A DNA stretch of 64,000 bases from Candidatus Electrothrix communis (GCA_030644725.1 CP130629.1:587572-651571), one strand, 5' to 3'; shown: positions 9,597-17,815, counted from the stretch's first letter. Notes: generated from the sequence alone by a model not told the origin. Made by a program: numbers and translations.

Positions 9597-10354
9597 GCCC
9601 ACTTGAATTTTGGCAGATGTTGCCTATGGGCGTGGTGATTGCATCTGTCGCCATGTTTTTTGGACTGGGTGGAGGCGTTCTGTGGATGCCCGTGTTGCTG
9701 ATAAGCACGCCCCTGGATCCCAAAGATGCGGTGATCTGTACCATTGTGATCCAGTTCTTCGGTCAGCTCAGTGCATCGTACAGTAATAATCGAGCCGGTC
9801 TGATTGATTGGCGGCTTGTTCAGATGATGAGCACTTTCGGAATCCCTGCCGTAATCGGCGGAGTGCTGTTATCTTTTCTTCTGCGTCCGGTGTGGATAGA
9901 GCTTTTTCTCGGCCTGACGATTTTTTTTATTGCCTATGTTTTTCTGCGCGGAGATGATTTCTTTGTTGCGGGCTCGGACAAGGCAGATCTTGAAGCTGCG
10001 CAACAAGGCCGGGTTATAACCTTGCTTGGAAGCATATTAACCGGGTTTCTTGGAATAGGCGTGGGTGATTGGTTGGTGCCCTTTTTCAATATGCGTTGCA
10101 AACTTGCCATGGTTCGATCCGTTTCGACCAGTATTGCGCTGATGATGATCCTTTCATTCACGGCGTTGGGCGTCCATGTACTGTTCGGTCGGACTGTAGA
10201 ATGGCGGGTTGCAGTACCCGGAGCTGTTGGTGTTTTGATTGGAGCGCAGGTGGGATCAAGACTGCTGCGAAGAGTTCCGGAAACTCATTTTAAAGAATTC
10301 TTTGTTCTTATGTTGGTTTTTATCGCAACACATGTCACTTTTAATGCGTTGTAA
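9590..10354 (+). CDS. TauE/SafE family membrane transporter (UPF0721)
   Basis: 254 aa, about eight hydrophobic segments. The two related halves each carry the family's glycine-rich pattern (MFFGLGGGVLWMPVLLI; GFLGIGVGDWLVPFFNM). TauE/SafE proteins are proposed exporters or importers of sulfite, sulfonates or other organic anions. It starts at a GTG overlapping the HAMP gene by 7 bp, showing tight coupling to the locus. Together with the sulfonate/nitrate-type ABC transporter this hints that the locus handles an organosulfur or similar anion, but the family is broad and the substrate is not proven. Confidence 0.84.
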   Translation: MLGPLEFWQMLPMGVVIASVAMFFGLGGGVLWMPVLLISTPLDPKDAVICTIVIQFFGQLSASYSNNRAGLIDWRLVQMMSTFGIPAVIGGVLLSFLLRPVWIELFLGLTIFFIAYVFLRGDDFFVAGSDKADLEAAQQGRVITLLGSILTGFLGIGVGDWLVPFFNMRCKLAMVRSVSTSIALMMILSFTALGVHVLFGRTVEWRVAVPGAVGVLIGAQVGSRLLRRVPETHFKEFFVLMLVFIATHVTFNAL

Positions 10355-10363
10355 GAGAATTAT

Positions 10364-11746
10364 ATGAAACATCCTGTTGGAAGCGGTTTCGTCGGTGAGA
10401 TTGAAGGACTCGGGCTGGTGGATCTTGTCCAGTTTGCCTGTCTTGCCGGAGACGACAGAAAATTAAGTGTACTTAGCGAAGATAATCGAGGAGTTCTTTA
10501 TTTTGCTGATAATGAAATTATTCACGCTGAGTTTGGTGAGTTAACCGGAGAAGAGGCCTTTTATCGCATTATGAGCTGGCCCTCGGGCACCTTTAGCATG
10601 TTGTTTGCCTCCACCAATGTTCGGACCATTGATTCCTCTTGGAATTTTCTTTTACTGGAGGCTGCTCGACGTATTGATGAACAGTACAAGAGTAAAATGC
10701 CCGTTGATGACGAATCAGCCCTGCCTAAGGTTTTGGTGGTGGATGACTCCCGTTTTTTCACCAAAGCATTTATCAAGCTCTTTGAAGAACAGATCAACGC
10801 ACAGGTAGTCGGAACGGCAACAAACGGAAGGGAGGCTCTGAAGTTTTTGGAGATGCAGGTTCCGGATCTTGTTACTCTGGATATGACCATGCCGGTTATG
10901 AGCGGTGATGTCGCGCTGAAGCATATCATGATACGTTCCCCTGCGCCGGTGGTGCTGGTCAGCAATTTTAACGATCAGCATTATTCAAGAATGATGGATT
11001 TTATGCGGTACGGCTGTGTGGACATGGTTGCTAAGCCGACCAGTCCAGAATCCTGGAATCTGATCGGTGAGCGGCTGCAATATATCCTGCTTAATGTCAA
11101 AGAATTCTGCGTTGATAATGTTAGCAGAGCAAAAAAATTAAAAGCGATTGATCCTAAGACAAAAGAACAGCCGGGAAAAAAAGCGGATAAGTTGCTGCTG
11201 ATACTGGGCGGACTTGGCGGAATGCTGGAGTTGCAGAAAATTATCCCGGCACTGCATTATGACAGCGATATGGCTGTGCTGGTACTCCAGAATATGTATC
11301 CGGGTATTGTTCAGTATTTGGCTTCATATCTTGATGGTTTTACCCCGTACACGGCCACGACCTTACTTCAGACAAATAAATTACTGGGAGGGCAATGTCT
11401 GGTAGGTAATTGTCAGCAGCAAAGAGAAATAATCCTTTCTGAAGGAGTTCCCACGCTGAACAGCCCGGAAAGTGTCGATGGAATACAGCGGATGAATGCT
11501 GACGGGCTGCTTTGTTCTGCTGCCGATGCATTCGGCTCCGCATTAACTGTGGTTTTTCTCAGCGGTGTAGAGCAGGATATGAGGGAGGGAATGGAAGCGG
11601 TTGTCACCCACGGGGGAAAGATAATTCTGCAGGATTCCGACTCCTGCCTGCTGCCCCGTTCAATTGAGGTAATTCGTGCCTTAGGTATGGAAGAATGCAG
11701 TCTGAAACCTGAAGAAATAGCGCCATATATCAGAGGCATTACCTGA
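10364..11746 (+). CDS. DUF4388 + receiver + degenerate CheB-like domain protein
   Basis: 460 aa in three parts. Residues 1-115 resemble DUF4388 (PATAN-like), typical of regulatory proteins of Myxococcota and Desulfobacterota. Residues about 122-245 are a receiver domain (VLVVDDSRFF, VTLDMTMPVMSG, VAKPTSP). Residues 270-460 align with the CheB methylesterase but the catalytic Ser motif reads LGGLGGM and the QHMP motif reads QNMY, so Ser and His are lost; only the Asp in the SGVEQDMREG loop remains. It is the second CheB-like regulator of the run and probably an output or adaptor protein of the same CheA. It starts 9 bp after the TauE-like gene. Confidence 0.8.
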   Translation: MKHPVGSGFVGEIEGLGLVDLVQFACLAGDDRKLSVLSEDNRGVLYFADNEIIHAEFGELTGEEAFYRIMSWPSGTFSMLFASTNVRTIDSSWNFLLLEAARRIDEQYKSKMPVDDESALPKVLVVDDSRFFTKAFIKLFEEQINAQVVGTATNGREALKFLEMQVPDLVTLDMTMPVMSGDVALKHIMIRSPAPVVLVSNFNDQHYSRMMDFMRYGCVDMVAKPTSPESWNLIGERLQYILLNVKEFCVDNVSRAKKLKAIDPKTKEQPGKKADKLLLILGGLGGMLELQKIIPALHYDSDMAVLVLQNMYPGIVQYLASYLDGFTPYTATTLLQTNKLLGGQCLVGNCQQQREIILSEGVPTLNSPESVDGIQRMNADGLLCSAADAFGSALTVVFLSGVEQDMREGMEAVVTHGGKIILQDSDSCLLPRSIEVIRALGMEECSLKPEEIAPYIRGIT

Positions 11747-11830
11747 TCTGTACCCAGGCCGGTTAGACCGGTTGCTTACGTTGCATAATCAGGGAGCAAT
11801 CTCCTGCATTTTCTGTATGCCGGGTGCCCC

Positions 11831-11900
11831 GTAGGGGCGAACCCCTGTGTTCGCCCTGAACGTTTCGGTATATAAACGGGCAGGCACAGGGGCCTACCCC
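11831..11900. repeat. Dispersed palindromic repeat, type A
   Basis: Two hairpins in series: GGGCGAAC/GTTCGCCC, then GGGCAGGC.../GCCTACCCC. The block begins GTAGGGGCGAACCCC and is nearly the same as the one at 57600-57673. It lies in the 262 bp gap between the end of the signalling run and the M48 peptidase gene and may also act as a transcription barrier. Nothing else is seen in that gap. Confidence 0.75.
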
Positions 11901-12008
11901 ACGAAATTTTCCTTAGTAAGAGACACCTTGCTTTGATGCCCTGCTCTTTTGAGTGGGGCAATTTGTTTTCAAGGATTAACTCTTTTCATGATACTGAGTT
12001 GTTAGATT

Positions 12009-13463
12009 ATGATTTACCAATATTTTTTTTGTAGATCGTTTTTTTTAAAAGCGTATAACATTGCTGCTGCTGCTGTTGTTGTCTTCTTTTTGCTGGCCGG
12101 ACAATGTCTCATGCCGACTTCCTCCTTAGGGTTCAGTATCGGAGAAGAGAGGGACATCGGTGAACAATTATTGCTGGCTGTACGTAGTGAATTTGAACTT
12201 CTTGATGATCCTGATATTGTCCAATATATCAATAGGATCGGTCAGCAGGTTCTTGCTATAGCTGGCCCGCAGTACTTTGATTATCATTTTTTCGTGATCA
12301 AAAACGATCAGTTCAATGCCTTTGCCGCTCCTTCCGGGTTGATTTTTTTTAATTCCGGGCTCATTAAAACCATGCAGTCCGAGGATCAGCTGCTCAGTGT
12401 TCTCGCTCATGAAGTGGGCCATGTTGTGAGCAGGCATCTTTCCCGACGTATTGCCAAGCAGGAAAAAATCACCGCAGCAAGCATGATTTTTGGTCTTGCT
12501 AGTCTGGCTGTGGGGAATCCAGCCTTGACCCAGGGACTTTTTAGTGGTGCCCTTGCAGCTAATCAGACCGCAGGCCTCAATTTTTCCCGGCAGGACGAGG
12601 AACAGGCTGATCGGCTGGCCTTTGGCTGGCTCAGAATCATGGGACGCAATCCCACAGCAATGGAAAGCATGCTGAAATCCATGCGCAGGATTACCCGCTA
12701 TCGTTCCGAGCAGTTGCCTCCTTATCTTTTGACGCATCCGAACCCTGAGGACCGCTTGGACTATGTGCAGTCCTTGTTGGAGCTTGAGCGAAGAAAGATG
12801 GATAAGTCTTTTCCTGAGGATGTGGGGGATTTCCCTTTTTTGCGTTTTAAATATCGGGTGCTGAGTCAGTCTGTGGAGCCGGAAGATTTGCGGGTTCACT
12901 GTGCCAATACCCTAGCATCAACTCAGGGCGGGGTGCAGGCGACAATGGCCCATTATGGTCTGGCATTGCTCAGCGCCAAGGAAAATAATTTTCAAGAGGC
13001 GCATAAGCATCTAGAAATCGTGCGGAATGAGTTTCCGGGCAGAGATATTCTGGATATCGATCTTGCCGCATTGTATATCGATTCAGGTGAGCTGGAAAAG
13101 GCTGTGCGTTTACTTCGTCGTTCGTATCAGCGAGATCCTACTGATATGTATTGCGCCTTTGAGTATGCCGGAGCAATGGCCATGAAGGGCCGGTTTGAGG
13201 CGGCAGAAAAATTTTATTTGGAGGTAGCAAAGAATATACCGGAATATTCTCAGGTCTATTATGAATTGGCACGGGTTAAATCCGGGCAAGGAGAACGAGG
13301 GGCAAGTACATTTTATCTGGCAAAGTACTATCTGTATGAAGGACGGATAAAGTATGCAAAGCAGTATCTGCGCAGAGCCGAAAAAGATCCACAGGTTCCT
13401 GCGGCCCAGCAGGAAGAGGCAAAGGCAATTTTGAAACGGCTGAAGGAGCTTGAGGACGCATAA
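12009..13463 (+). CDS. Periplasmic M48 zinc metallopeptidase with TPR repeats (BepA/YfgC-like)
   Basis: 484 aa. An N-terminal hydrophobic segment (residues 18-36) ending before SLGFSIGEE acts as export signal. The zinc site is HEVGH at residues 134-138, with the third ligand in NFSRQDEEQADRLAF. The C-terminal half (about 300-480) consists of TPR-like helical repeats. This is the layout of BepA, which degrades or assists misassembled outer-membrane proteins such as LptD; the lipid A genes a few kb away fit an envelope quality-control role. No clear ribosome site precedes the ATG at 12009. The gene stands alone. Confidence 0.87.
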   Translation: MIYQYFFCRSFFLKAYNIAAAAVVVFFLLAGQCLMPTSSLGFSIGEERDIGEQLLLAVRSEFELLDDPDIVQYINRIGQQVLAIAGPQYFDYHFFVIKNDQFNAFAAPSGLIFFNSGLIKTMQSEDQLLSVLAHEVGHVVSRHLSRRIAKQEKITAASMIFGLASLAVGNPALTQGLFSGALAANQTAGLNFSRQDEEQADRLAFGWLRIMGRNPTAMESMLKSMRRITRYRSEQLPPYLLTHPNPEDRLDYVQSLLELERRKMDKSFPEDVGDFPFLRFKYRVLSQSVEPEDLRVHCANTLASTQGGVQATMAHYGLALLSAKENNFQEAHKHLEIVRNEFPGRDILDIDLAALYIDSGELEKAVRLLRRSYQRDPTDMYCAFEYAGAMAMKGRFEAAEKFYLEVAKNIPEYSQVYYELARVKSGQGERGASTFYLAKYYLYEGRIKYAKQYLRRAEKDPQVPAAQQEEAKAILKRLKELEDA

Positions 13464-13536
13464 TGATGACAGAGCGTCATAAAGAGAGTTTCTTGAGTAA
13501 CGCTATGTATTCGCAATTGGATCGAATGGACAGGGT

Positions 13537-13947
13537 ATGTTAAAAAGATTTTCAGTTTCATTGGAAGAGCATCTCCTCGATCAATTTGATGATTATATCA
13601 CCGTTCACGGTTATTCCAATCGTTCCGAGGCTATTCGTGATCTGATCCGTAAGAAGCTGGTGAATGAGCAATGGCAGCAGGACAGCGAGGTCGTGGGTGT
13701 TGTTACCTTGGTGTATGATCATCATCAGGCCCAATTGCAGGAACGCATTACAGATCTCCAGCATAGCTATTATCGCCTGATTACTTCGACGACGCATGTG
13801 CATATGGATCACCATAACTGTCTTGAAGTGACCATTGTCAAGGGGAATGCCTTTGCTGTGCAGGAACTTGCCGAAAAGATGATTGCCTTACGTGGTGTAA
13901 AAAGCGGCAACCTGACTATGTCAAGCACTGGCGACGATCTGCATTGA
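13537..13947 (+). CDS. nikR: Nickel-responsive transcriptional regulator NikR
   Basis: 136 aa, full NikR length. Residues 1-45 form a ribbon-helix-helix DNA-binding domain (RFSVSLEEHLLDQFD ... SNRSEAIRDLIRK). The C-terminal ACT-like domain has the nickel ligands: a conserved His in VYDHHQ and the HVH...C set in HVHMDHHNC. It would repress nickel uptake when nickel is plentiful, which matters here because the nickel enzyme CO dehydrogenase is in the window and a CbiO-like ATPase with a His-rich tail lies 3 kb away. An ATG directly after AGGG gives short ribosome spacing, so expression may be weak. Confidence 0.95.
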   Translation: MLKRFSVSLEEHLLDQFDDYITVHGYSNRSEAIRDLIRKKLVNEQWQQDSEVVGVVTLVYDHHQAQLQERITDLQHSYYRLITSTTHVHMDHHNCLEVTIVKGNAFAVQELAEKMIALRGVKSGNLTMSSTGDDLH

Positions 13948-13975
13948 TTGCGAGGTAGGAGAAGAATGGAGAATC

Positions 13976-14413
13976 ATGGAGTATAGAACAGGATCAATCG
14001 GTCGGGTTGTGACCATTCGTTTTGATCACGGAGATGATTTTCTTGAAGGGTTACAGGAGATTCTCCTGAAGGAAAAGATTCGCAGCGGCTGGTTTCAGGT
14101 TATCGGTGCCCTGGATAAAGCCGGGGTGGTGATCGGGCCAAAAGAGCCTGTTGTTCCGCCGGACCCCATTTGGCAGGATGTGGACGGGGTATGCGAGCTT
14201 ATTGGTTGCGGGTCTGTGCATATGGATGGAGACGAGCCAAAGATTCATTTACACGGGGCCTTGGGAGAGCATGGAGAAACTCTCACCGGCTGCATTCGCA
14301 GAGACAGCCGGGTTTATCTCTTGCTTGAGGTGGTTGTCTTTGAGTTGCTGGGGATGAATATTGCTCGCCCGTGGGATGAGGCAGCCGGGATCAGCCGGTT
14401 GATTTTTCAATAA
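13976..14413 (+). CDS. PPC/DUF296 domain protein
   Basis: 145 aa, one PPC (plants and prokaryotes conserved, DUF296) domain, recognised by the N-terminal YRTGSIGRVVTIRFDHGDDF pattern and the metal-binding-like HLHGALG segment near residue 84. Bacterial PPC proteins form trimers and have no settled function; DNA binding has been proposed because the domain is fused to AT-hooks in plants. It follows nikR by 28 bp with its own GGAGA site, so the two may be coexpressed and it may have a metal-related role (inference). Confidence 0.8.
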   Translation: MEYRTGSIGRVVTIRFDHGDDFLEGLQEILLKEKIRSGWFQVIGALDKAGVVIGPKEPVVPPDPIWQDVDGVCELIGCGSVHMDGDEPKIHLHGALGEHGETLTGCIRRDSRVYLLLEVVVFELLGMNIARPWDEAAGISRLIFQ

Positions 14414-14450
14414 GACGGGGCTAGGCAGAAGGAGGGGGGAAGGTCGGAAT

Positions 14451-14636
14451 ATGGCGGGAGCGACTCCTTTTATATTGACCGAATCCCCCAAAAAAAATCA
14501 TGTCCCCCTGTTTTATTGGTTCAAATATAACTTTCTTGATGCGTTTCCGAAATTTGAACTCTGGATGAACGCGAAGGAAACGGAAGAAAAACAGCATGGC
14601 AGGCAACCTCAAACAGTACGTGAGGTTGTTGATTGA
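14451..14636 (+). CDS. Possible small protein of 61 aa
   Basis: Listed because a very strong purine-rich ribosome site (GGAGGGGGGAAGG, 14431-14443) sits 7 bp before the ATG. The product (begins MAGATPFILTESPKK) has no recognisable domain, no membrane segment and no clear homologue. It could also be chance reading through the leader of the AT-rich islet downstream. Confidence 0.25.
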   Translation: MAGATPFILTESPKKNHVPLFYWFKYNFLDAFPKFELWMNAKETEEKQHGRQPQTVREVVD

Positions 14637-14681
14637 GATTATTTATAGCTTGGATTTGATTTGAGCAGACCGTAAAGAAAA

Positions 14682-14711
14682 ACCGGGTCACGCGTTGCGC
14701 ACGTACCCGGT
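14682..14711 (+). repeat. Left copy of direct repeat flanking AT-rich islet
   Basis: ACCGGGT...ACCCGGT with inner ACGCG and CACGTAC; it recurs in the same orientation at 15764-15791 with small changes. The two copies frame the AT-rich membrane protein gene. Confidence 0.6.
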
Positions 14712-14730
14712 AAGATGACCATAAAAGAAA

Positions 14731-14765
14731 AGGGTCGCTGGCATAAGCTGGCGGCCCTTTTTTTT
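14731..14765 (+). terminator. Rho-independent terminator
   Basis: Stem AGGGTCGC / GCGGCCCT (one G-T pair) followed by a run of eight T. It lies inside the longest possible reading of the next gene and argues that this gene starts at the later ATG (14784). Confidence 0.7.
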
Positions 14766-14783
14766 AAATTTTCGAAAAAAAAT

Positions 14784-15650
14784 ATGAGTTTGTTACCAGA
14801 TGCCTTTAGAAGGCAACGAAAAAATGTAATGCTTTCATCCATTCTTGTAGCAATATACTTTGCAAGTGGTGCTCAAATTGAAAAAATAAATATATTAGGA
14901 AATATTATTACAATAAGCAATCAACATATTACAAACATTATAATATTATTATTCCACTCTTATTTCATATTAAGATATTGGCAATATTACCAACTGGAAG
15001 AAAACAACAGAAGAAACGCAATAAATTCATTTTATTTTTATCAATATACACATGAAAACAAGTATTTCAAAGAAAAAATAATAAAAAACAATCCATTAAA
15101 AATATCTTCATCTTCCATAGAATATGAAGATAGATATTCTAGAGTATATGCACAAAACGATTACACTCATTTTTTTAAAGAAAAAAAGAAGATTTACAAA
15201 AAAGATAAAAAGACTTCATGGTTCTATAATAAAAGGTATTTATATCTAATAGTAAGATTGTACTCTTGGAGAAGGCCGGGAACATCAGGAGGAATTTTAA
15301 AACAAATTGATTCCATTTTGGAGGATATCACAACCCCAGAGGGGGGGCTGTCAGCTTTAAAATCTATCTCTCTAGATGATAAGAAAATAATATTGAAAAT
15401 TAATGAAGAAATTTTTACTTTTCTAAAAACTAACAATAGTTTTAAATTTGTTGGAAAAAGTATCCATTATGGAGATGCATTCGTATACGAAACATATATA
15501 ACTTACAATATAATTCATATGTTAATTATGCGAGTAAAGGGAGCTTTGATTTACTTTTTAAACAACTCAAGTTTTACAGACTATTATTTACCTTTCTTAC
15601 TCATCATTTTATCAGGTTGCGTTGCATTGGCTGGCTTCATGACAAATTAA
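14784..15650 (+). CDS. AT-rich predicted membrane protein, function unknown
   Basis: About 288 aa from ATG 14784 (MSLLPDAFRR); the frame extends up to 14715 but that part overlaps a terminator hairpin. Hydrophobic segments occur near the N-terminus (residues 16-30 and 45-65) and at the very C-terminus (YLPFLLIILSGCVALAGF). The middle is rich in Lys, Tyr and Asn. Base composition is far more AT-rich than all neighbours, with frequent ATA and AAA codons, which indicates recent transfer. It lies between two direct repeats and next to a tRNA T-arm-like sequence. No family is recognised; such isolated AT-rich membrane genes are sometimes defence or toxin genes, but nothing here proves that. Confidence 0.7.
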   Translation: MSLLPDAFRRQRKNVMLSSILVAIYFASGAQIEKINILGNIITISNQHITNIIILLFHSYFILRYWQYYQLEENNRRNAINSFYFYQYTHENKYFKEKIIKNNPLKISSSSIEYEDRYSRVYAQNDYTHFFKEKKKIYKKDKKTSWFYNKRYLYLIVRLYSWRRPGTSGGILKQIDSILEDITTPEGGLSALKSISLDDKKIILKINEEIFTFLKTNNSFKFVGKSIHYGDAFVYETYITYNIIHMLIMRVKGALIYFLNNSSFTDYYLPFLLIILSGCVALAGFMTN

Positions 15651-15763
15651 CGATAAACAAAAAGTACCCATTGTGGTATCACAGAGCAAAATCAGACCAC
15701 GCAATGACGCGGGTTACAGGCCGGGGTCGCGGGTTCGAATCCCAAAATAAAAACCCTTAAGAC

Positions 15764-15791
15764 ACCGGATACGCGTTTTACACGTACCCGG
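15764..15791 (+). repeat. Right copy of direct repeat flanking AT-rich islet
   Basis: ACCGGATACGCG...CACGTACCCGG, matching 14682-14711. Just before it, at 15725-15743, is GGTCGCGGGTTCGAATCCC, which looks like the variable loop and T-arm of a tRNA but lacks the closing half of the stem. This suggests a relic of a tRNA-linked integration site. Confidence 0.55.
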
Positions 15792-15824
15792 CGAACAAAA
15801 GCGTCCTGGAAGAGGGACAGCACG

Positions 15825-15859
15825 AAAAAAACGCCCTGCCAGCTTATGCTGGCGGGGCG
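15825..15859 (-). terminator. Rho-independent terminator of the minus-strand unit
   Basis: Stem CGCCCTGCCAGC / GCTGGCGGGGCG with loop TTAT; read on the minus strand it is followed by seven T. It ends transcription after the 301 aa membrane protein gene. Confidence 0.8.
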
Positions 15860-15883
15860 CGGTATCAAAGTTTCTGAATGTCC

Positions 15884-16789
15884 CTAACAGACTTCTTCCG
15901 GTTCCGGGTTTGGGTGATTCATATGGTGATGGAGAACCTCTGCCGGAAGATGAATATCGAATAAGGCGTTGACGATTTTTATCAGGAAAAAGAAGGCCAG
16001 CAGGGGAAGGAGAATCACCTGAATCACCAAAATGCCGACATAGAGGAAGGTGAGCTGAAGAAGGCTTTCAATCATTCCCCCCATATTATTTCCGATAACA
16101 GCAAATGCCTTTTTAAATTCCCCTGATTTTTCTCTCAGAAAAGAGGCTGTTCCAAAAATCCCATTGTCTGGAAGCGAGAAGTCTTTCAGCTGATCAAATC
16201 CTTTCGAATCAAGAGCCAATTTTTCACTCACCGTATCAATCTGAGGCGTAAAAAAGTTCGTATTGATGAAGTCGTTGGCTATTGAGGACAGCGGGAGGAA
16301 AAAGCGGGCAATGATTATGAGCAAGGCAAAGCGCGTCATGGTTTTGTGGAGAAAAATAAGCTTGGTGCTGTTGAACCATACCAGGACGGCGAGCAAAAGC
16401 AGGAAAACAGCAAGCACAGGCGGGGCCAGGGATATCCCTATCTCATAGGCCAGTTTTTGTACGCCCAACGAGATAATCGCTGTCACCAGTATATCAGACA
16501 GGCGCTCGGTCATGTCGTCAATGGGGTCCAAGGCTTGGCCTACTGCTAAGGATAAGCCCACCCCAGCCGGTTGCATATGCAGGTTTGATTCCTTGATAAT
16601 GGAAACAGACGCATTAATCACTCGGCAGGCAGCATAGGAGATCCCGCCTTTGCTGATTGCTTCGCGGAAATAGTTGTCCGTTGCCCCGTCCAAAACCGGA
16701 ATTTTTAGGCCCGGAGACAGAAAGAGTAGCGCCGCTACGATGATTCCCAAGGCTGAAAGGATTATTTTTTGCAGCATTGTTTTCTCCAT
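15884..16789 (-). CDS. Predicted inner-membrane protein, function unknown
   Basis: 301 aa. A signal-like N-terminal hydrophobic helix (residues 7-27) is followed by a soluble part, then several membrane segments (about 120-145, 150-170, 240-270). The C-terminus is rich in His, Pro and Glu (HHHMNHPNPEPEE), which could bind a metal. It has no clear family match. It lies downstream of the zinc-ribbon and CbiO-like genes on the same strand, and because it has several membrane spans it was checked as a possible transport (T) component, but the Ala-Arg-Gly motifs of CbiQ/EcfT are absent. Confidence 0.7.
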   Translation of the reverse strand: MEKTMLQKIILSALGIIVAALLFLSPGLKIPVLDGATDNYFREAISKGGISYAACRVINASVSIIKESNLHMQPAGVGLSLAVGQALDPIDDMTERLSDILVTAIISLGVQKLAYEIGISLAPPVLAVFLLLLAVLVWFNSTKLIFLHKTMTRFALLIIIARFFLPLSSIANDFINTNFFTPQIDTVSEKLALDSKGFDQLKDFSLPDNGIFGTASFLREKSGEFKKAFAVIGNNMGGMIESLLQLTFLYVGILVIQVILLPLLAFFFLIKIVNALFDIHLPAEVLHHHMNHPNPEPEEVC

Positions 16790-16841
16790 GTTCTCTCCTC
16801 TGATTTGAACCCTTTACGGAAGCTTTTACATTACCCTCGGA

Positions 16842-17072
16842 TCATTCCATCATATGGATGCGTTCACAGTCCGGGCAAATCCAGGTGGGGCCGTTGCTGA
16901 TGCCCCATTTATTCTCATTAAAACAGTCGGGGCAGATGGCAAAACCGCAACCGCAGCTCCAGCAGAAGGGAAAGTCTTTTTTGCAGCAATGACAGGTGTT
17001 ATTCTTTTTTCGTCTGCGACGACGTGTTGTTTCTGCGTTTTTGACCATTGATTTCGTTGCTCTGTTATTCAC
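16842..17072 (-). CDS. Small cysteine-rich zinc-ribbon protein
   Basis: 76 aa. A basic N-terminus (RRRRRKKNN) leads into four paired cysteine motifs: CHCC, CWSCGCG, CPDC and CPDCERIH. This predicts one or two zinc ribbons. It starts at a GTG 5 bp after the ABC ATPase stop (a second candidate is ATG 17048, MVKNAETT), so the two genes are probably cotranscribed. Function unknown; nucleic acid or protein binding is plausible. Confidence 0.65.
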   Translation of the reverse strand: MNNRATKSMVKNAETTRRRRRKKNNTCHCCKKDFPFCWSCGCGFAICPDCFNENKWGISNGPTWICPDCERIHMME

Positions 17073-17077
17073 GGAAC

Positions 17078-17815
17078 CTACATATGATGATTATGGGGTT
17101 GGCTGCCACAGGTATGGGCGTGCCGATGGAGATGGAGACGGGCTGTATCGCTTTGTTTTACCCGCCCCTGATCCATAATATAGAGGCTTGTGCAGGTTTC
17201 GCTGAGAAAATCCCAATCATGGGAGATGATCATATAGGCGATGTTAAGCTTATTAAGGATCTCAATCAGTCTCTCCCGGATTGCTTTATCTAGATTATTG
17301 GTCGGTTCATCCAGGAGCATGGCTTCCGGTTGCATGGAGAGCACCGTGGCCAGGGAGACCAGTTTTTTTTCACCCCCTGAAAGGCGATGGGTCACCCGAT
17401 CCGCCAGATCAGTCAGCCCCAGATCCTGTAATGTCCTATTAGAAATCTCCAGGGCCTCTTCCGGGCTTTTACCGAGATTTAACGGGCCAAAGGCAACATC
17501 CTCAATCACCGTCGGTGAGAAGAGTTGGTCATCTGCATCCTGAAAGACCAAGCCGATGCTTCTGCGCAGTTTTTTTATGTCCTCTTTTTTATGGACGTCA
17601 TTCCCTTTAAAGAGATGTCTCCCTTCTGTCGGTCGGTGTAGGCCCATAAGAAGATGAAGCAAGGTCGTTTTGCCGCTACCATTGGGACCGATCAGGCCCA
17701 GTCGCTGATTGGACTCTATGGACAGGTCAATCTGATCGAGAATAGGCCTTCCGCCAGGATATGAGAAGGAAACCTGATCCAGCTGAATAAGCGGTGGTGT
17801 GAAGGGCATGGGCAT
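17078..17815 (-). CDS. CbiO/NikO-like ABC ATPase (energy-coupling factor type) with His-rich tail
   Basis: About 245 aa from the ATG at 17815 (MPMPFTPP); the frame extends to 17872 without family similarity. Walker A GPNGSGKTT, Q-loop LVFQDADDQLFSPTV (the DxDDQLF form is characteristic of cobalt/nickel ECF ATPases), signature LSGGEKKLVSLA, Walker B MLLDEPTNNLD, switch ISHDWDF. The C-terminus ends HLHRHAHTCGSQPHNHH, a likely Ni/Co/Zn-binding tail. It would power metal import, but the S component (CbiM/NikM) and T component (CbiQ/NikQ) are not next to it. NikR at 13.5 kb supports nickel. Confidence 0.85.
   Translation of the reverse strand: MPMPFTPPLIQLDQVSFSYPGGRPILDQIDLSIESNQRLGLIGPNGSGKTTLLHLLMGLHRPTEGRHLFKGNDVHKKEDIKKLRRSIGLVFQDADDQLFSPTVIEDVAFGPLNLGKSPEEALEISNRTLQDLGLTDLADRVTHRLSGGEKKLVSLATVLSMQPEAMLLDEPTNNLDKAIRERLIEILNKLNIAYMIISHDWDFLSETCTSLYIMDQGRVKQSDTARLHLHRHAHTCGSQPHNHHM

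Noticed and set aside
15672..15745. Possible tRNA gene around GGGTTCGAATCCC
   Set aside because: Only the T-loop and part of its stem match; no acceptor, D or anticodon arm can be folded, and the 3' T-stem is broken. Kept only as a relic.
16842..17815. Reading the CbiO-like gene, the zinc-ribbon gene and the 301 aa membrane gene as a complete ECF transporter
   Set aside because: The membrane protein lacks the T-component Ala-Arg-Gly motifs and no substrate-binding S component is present.
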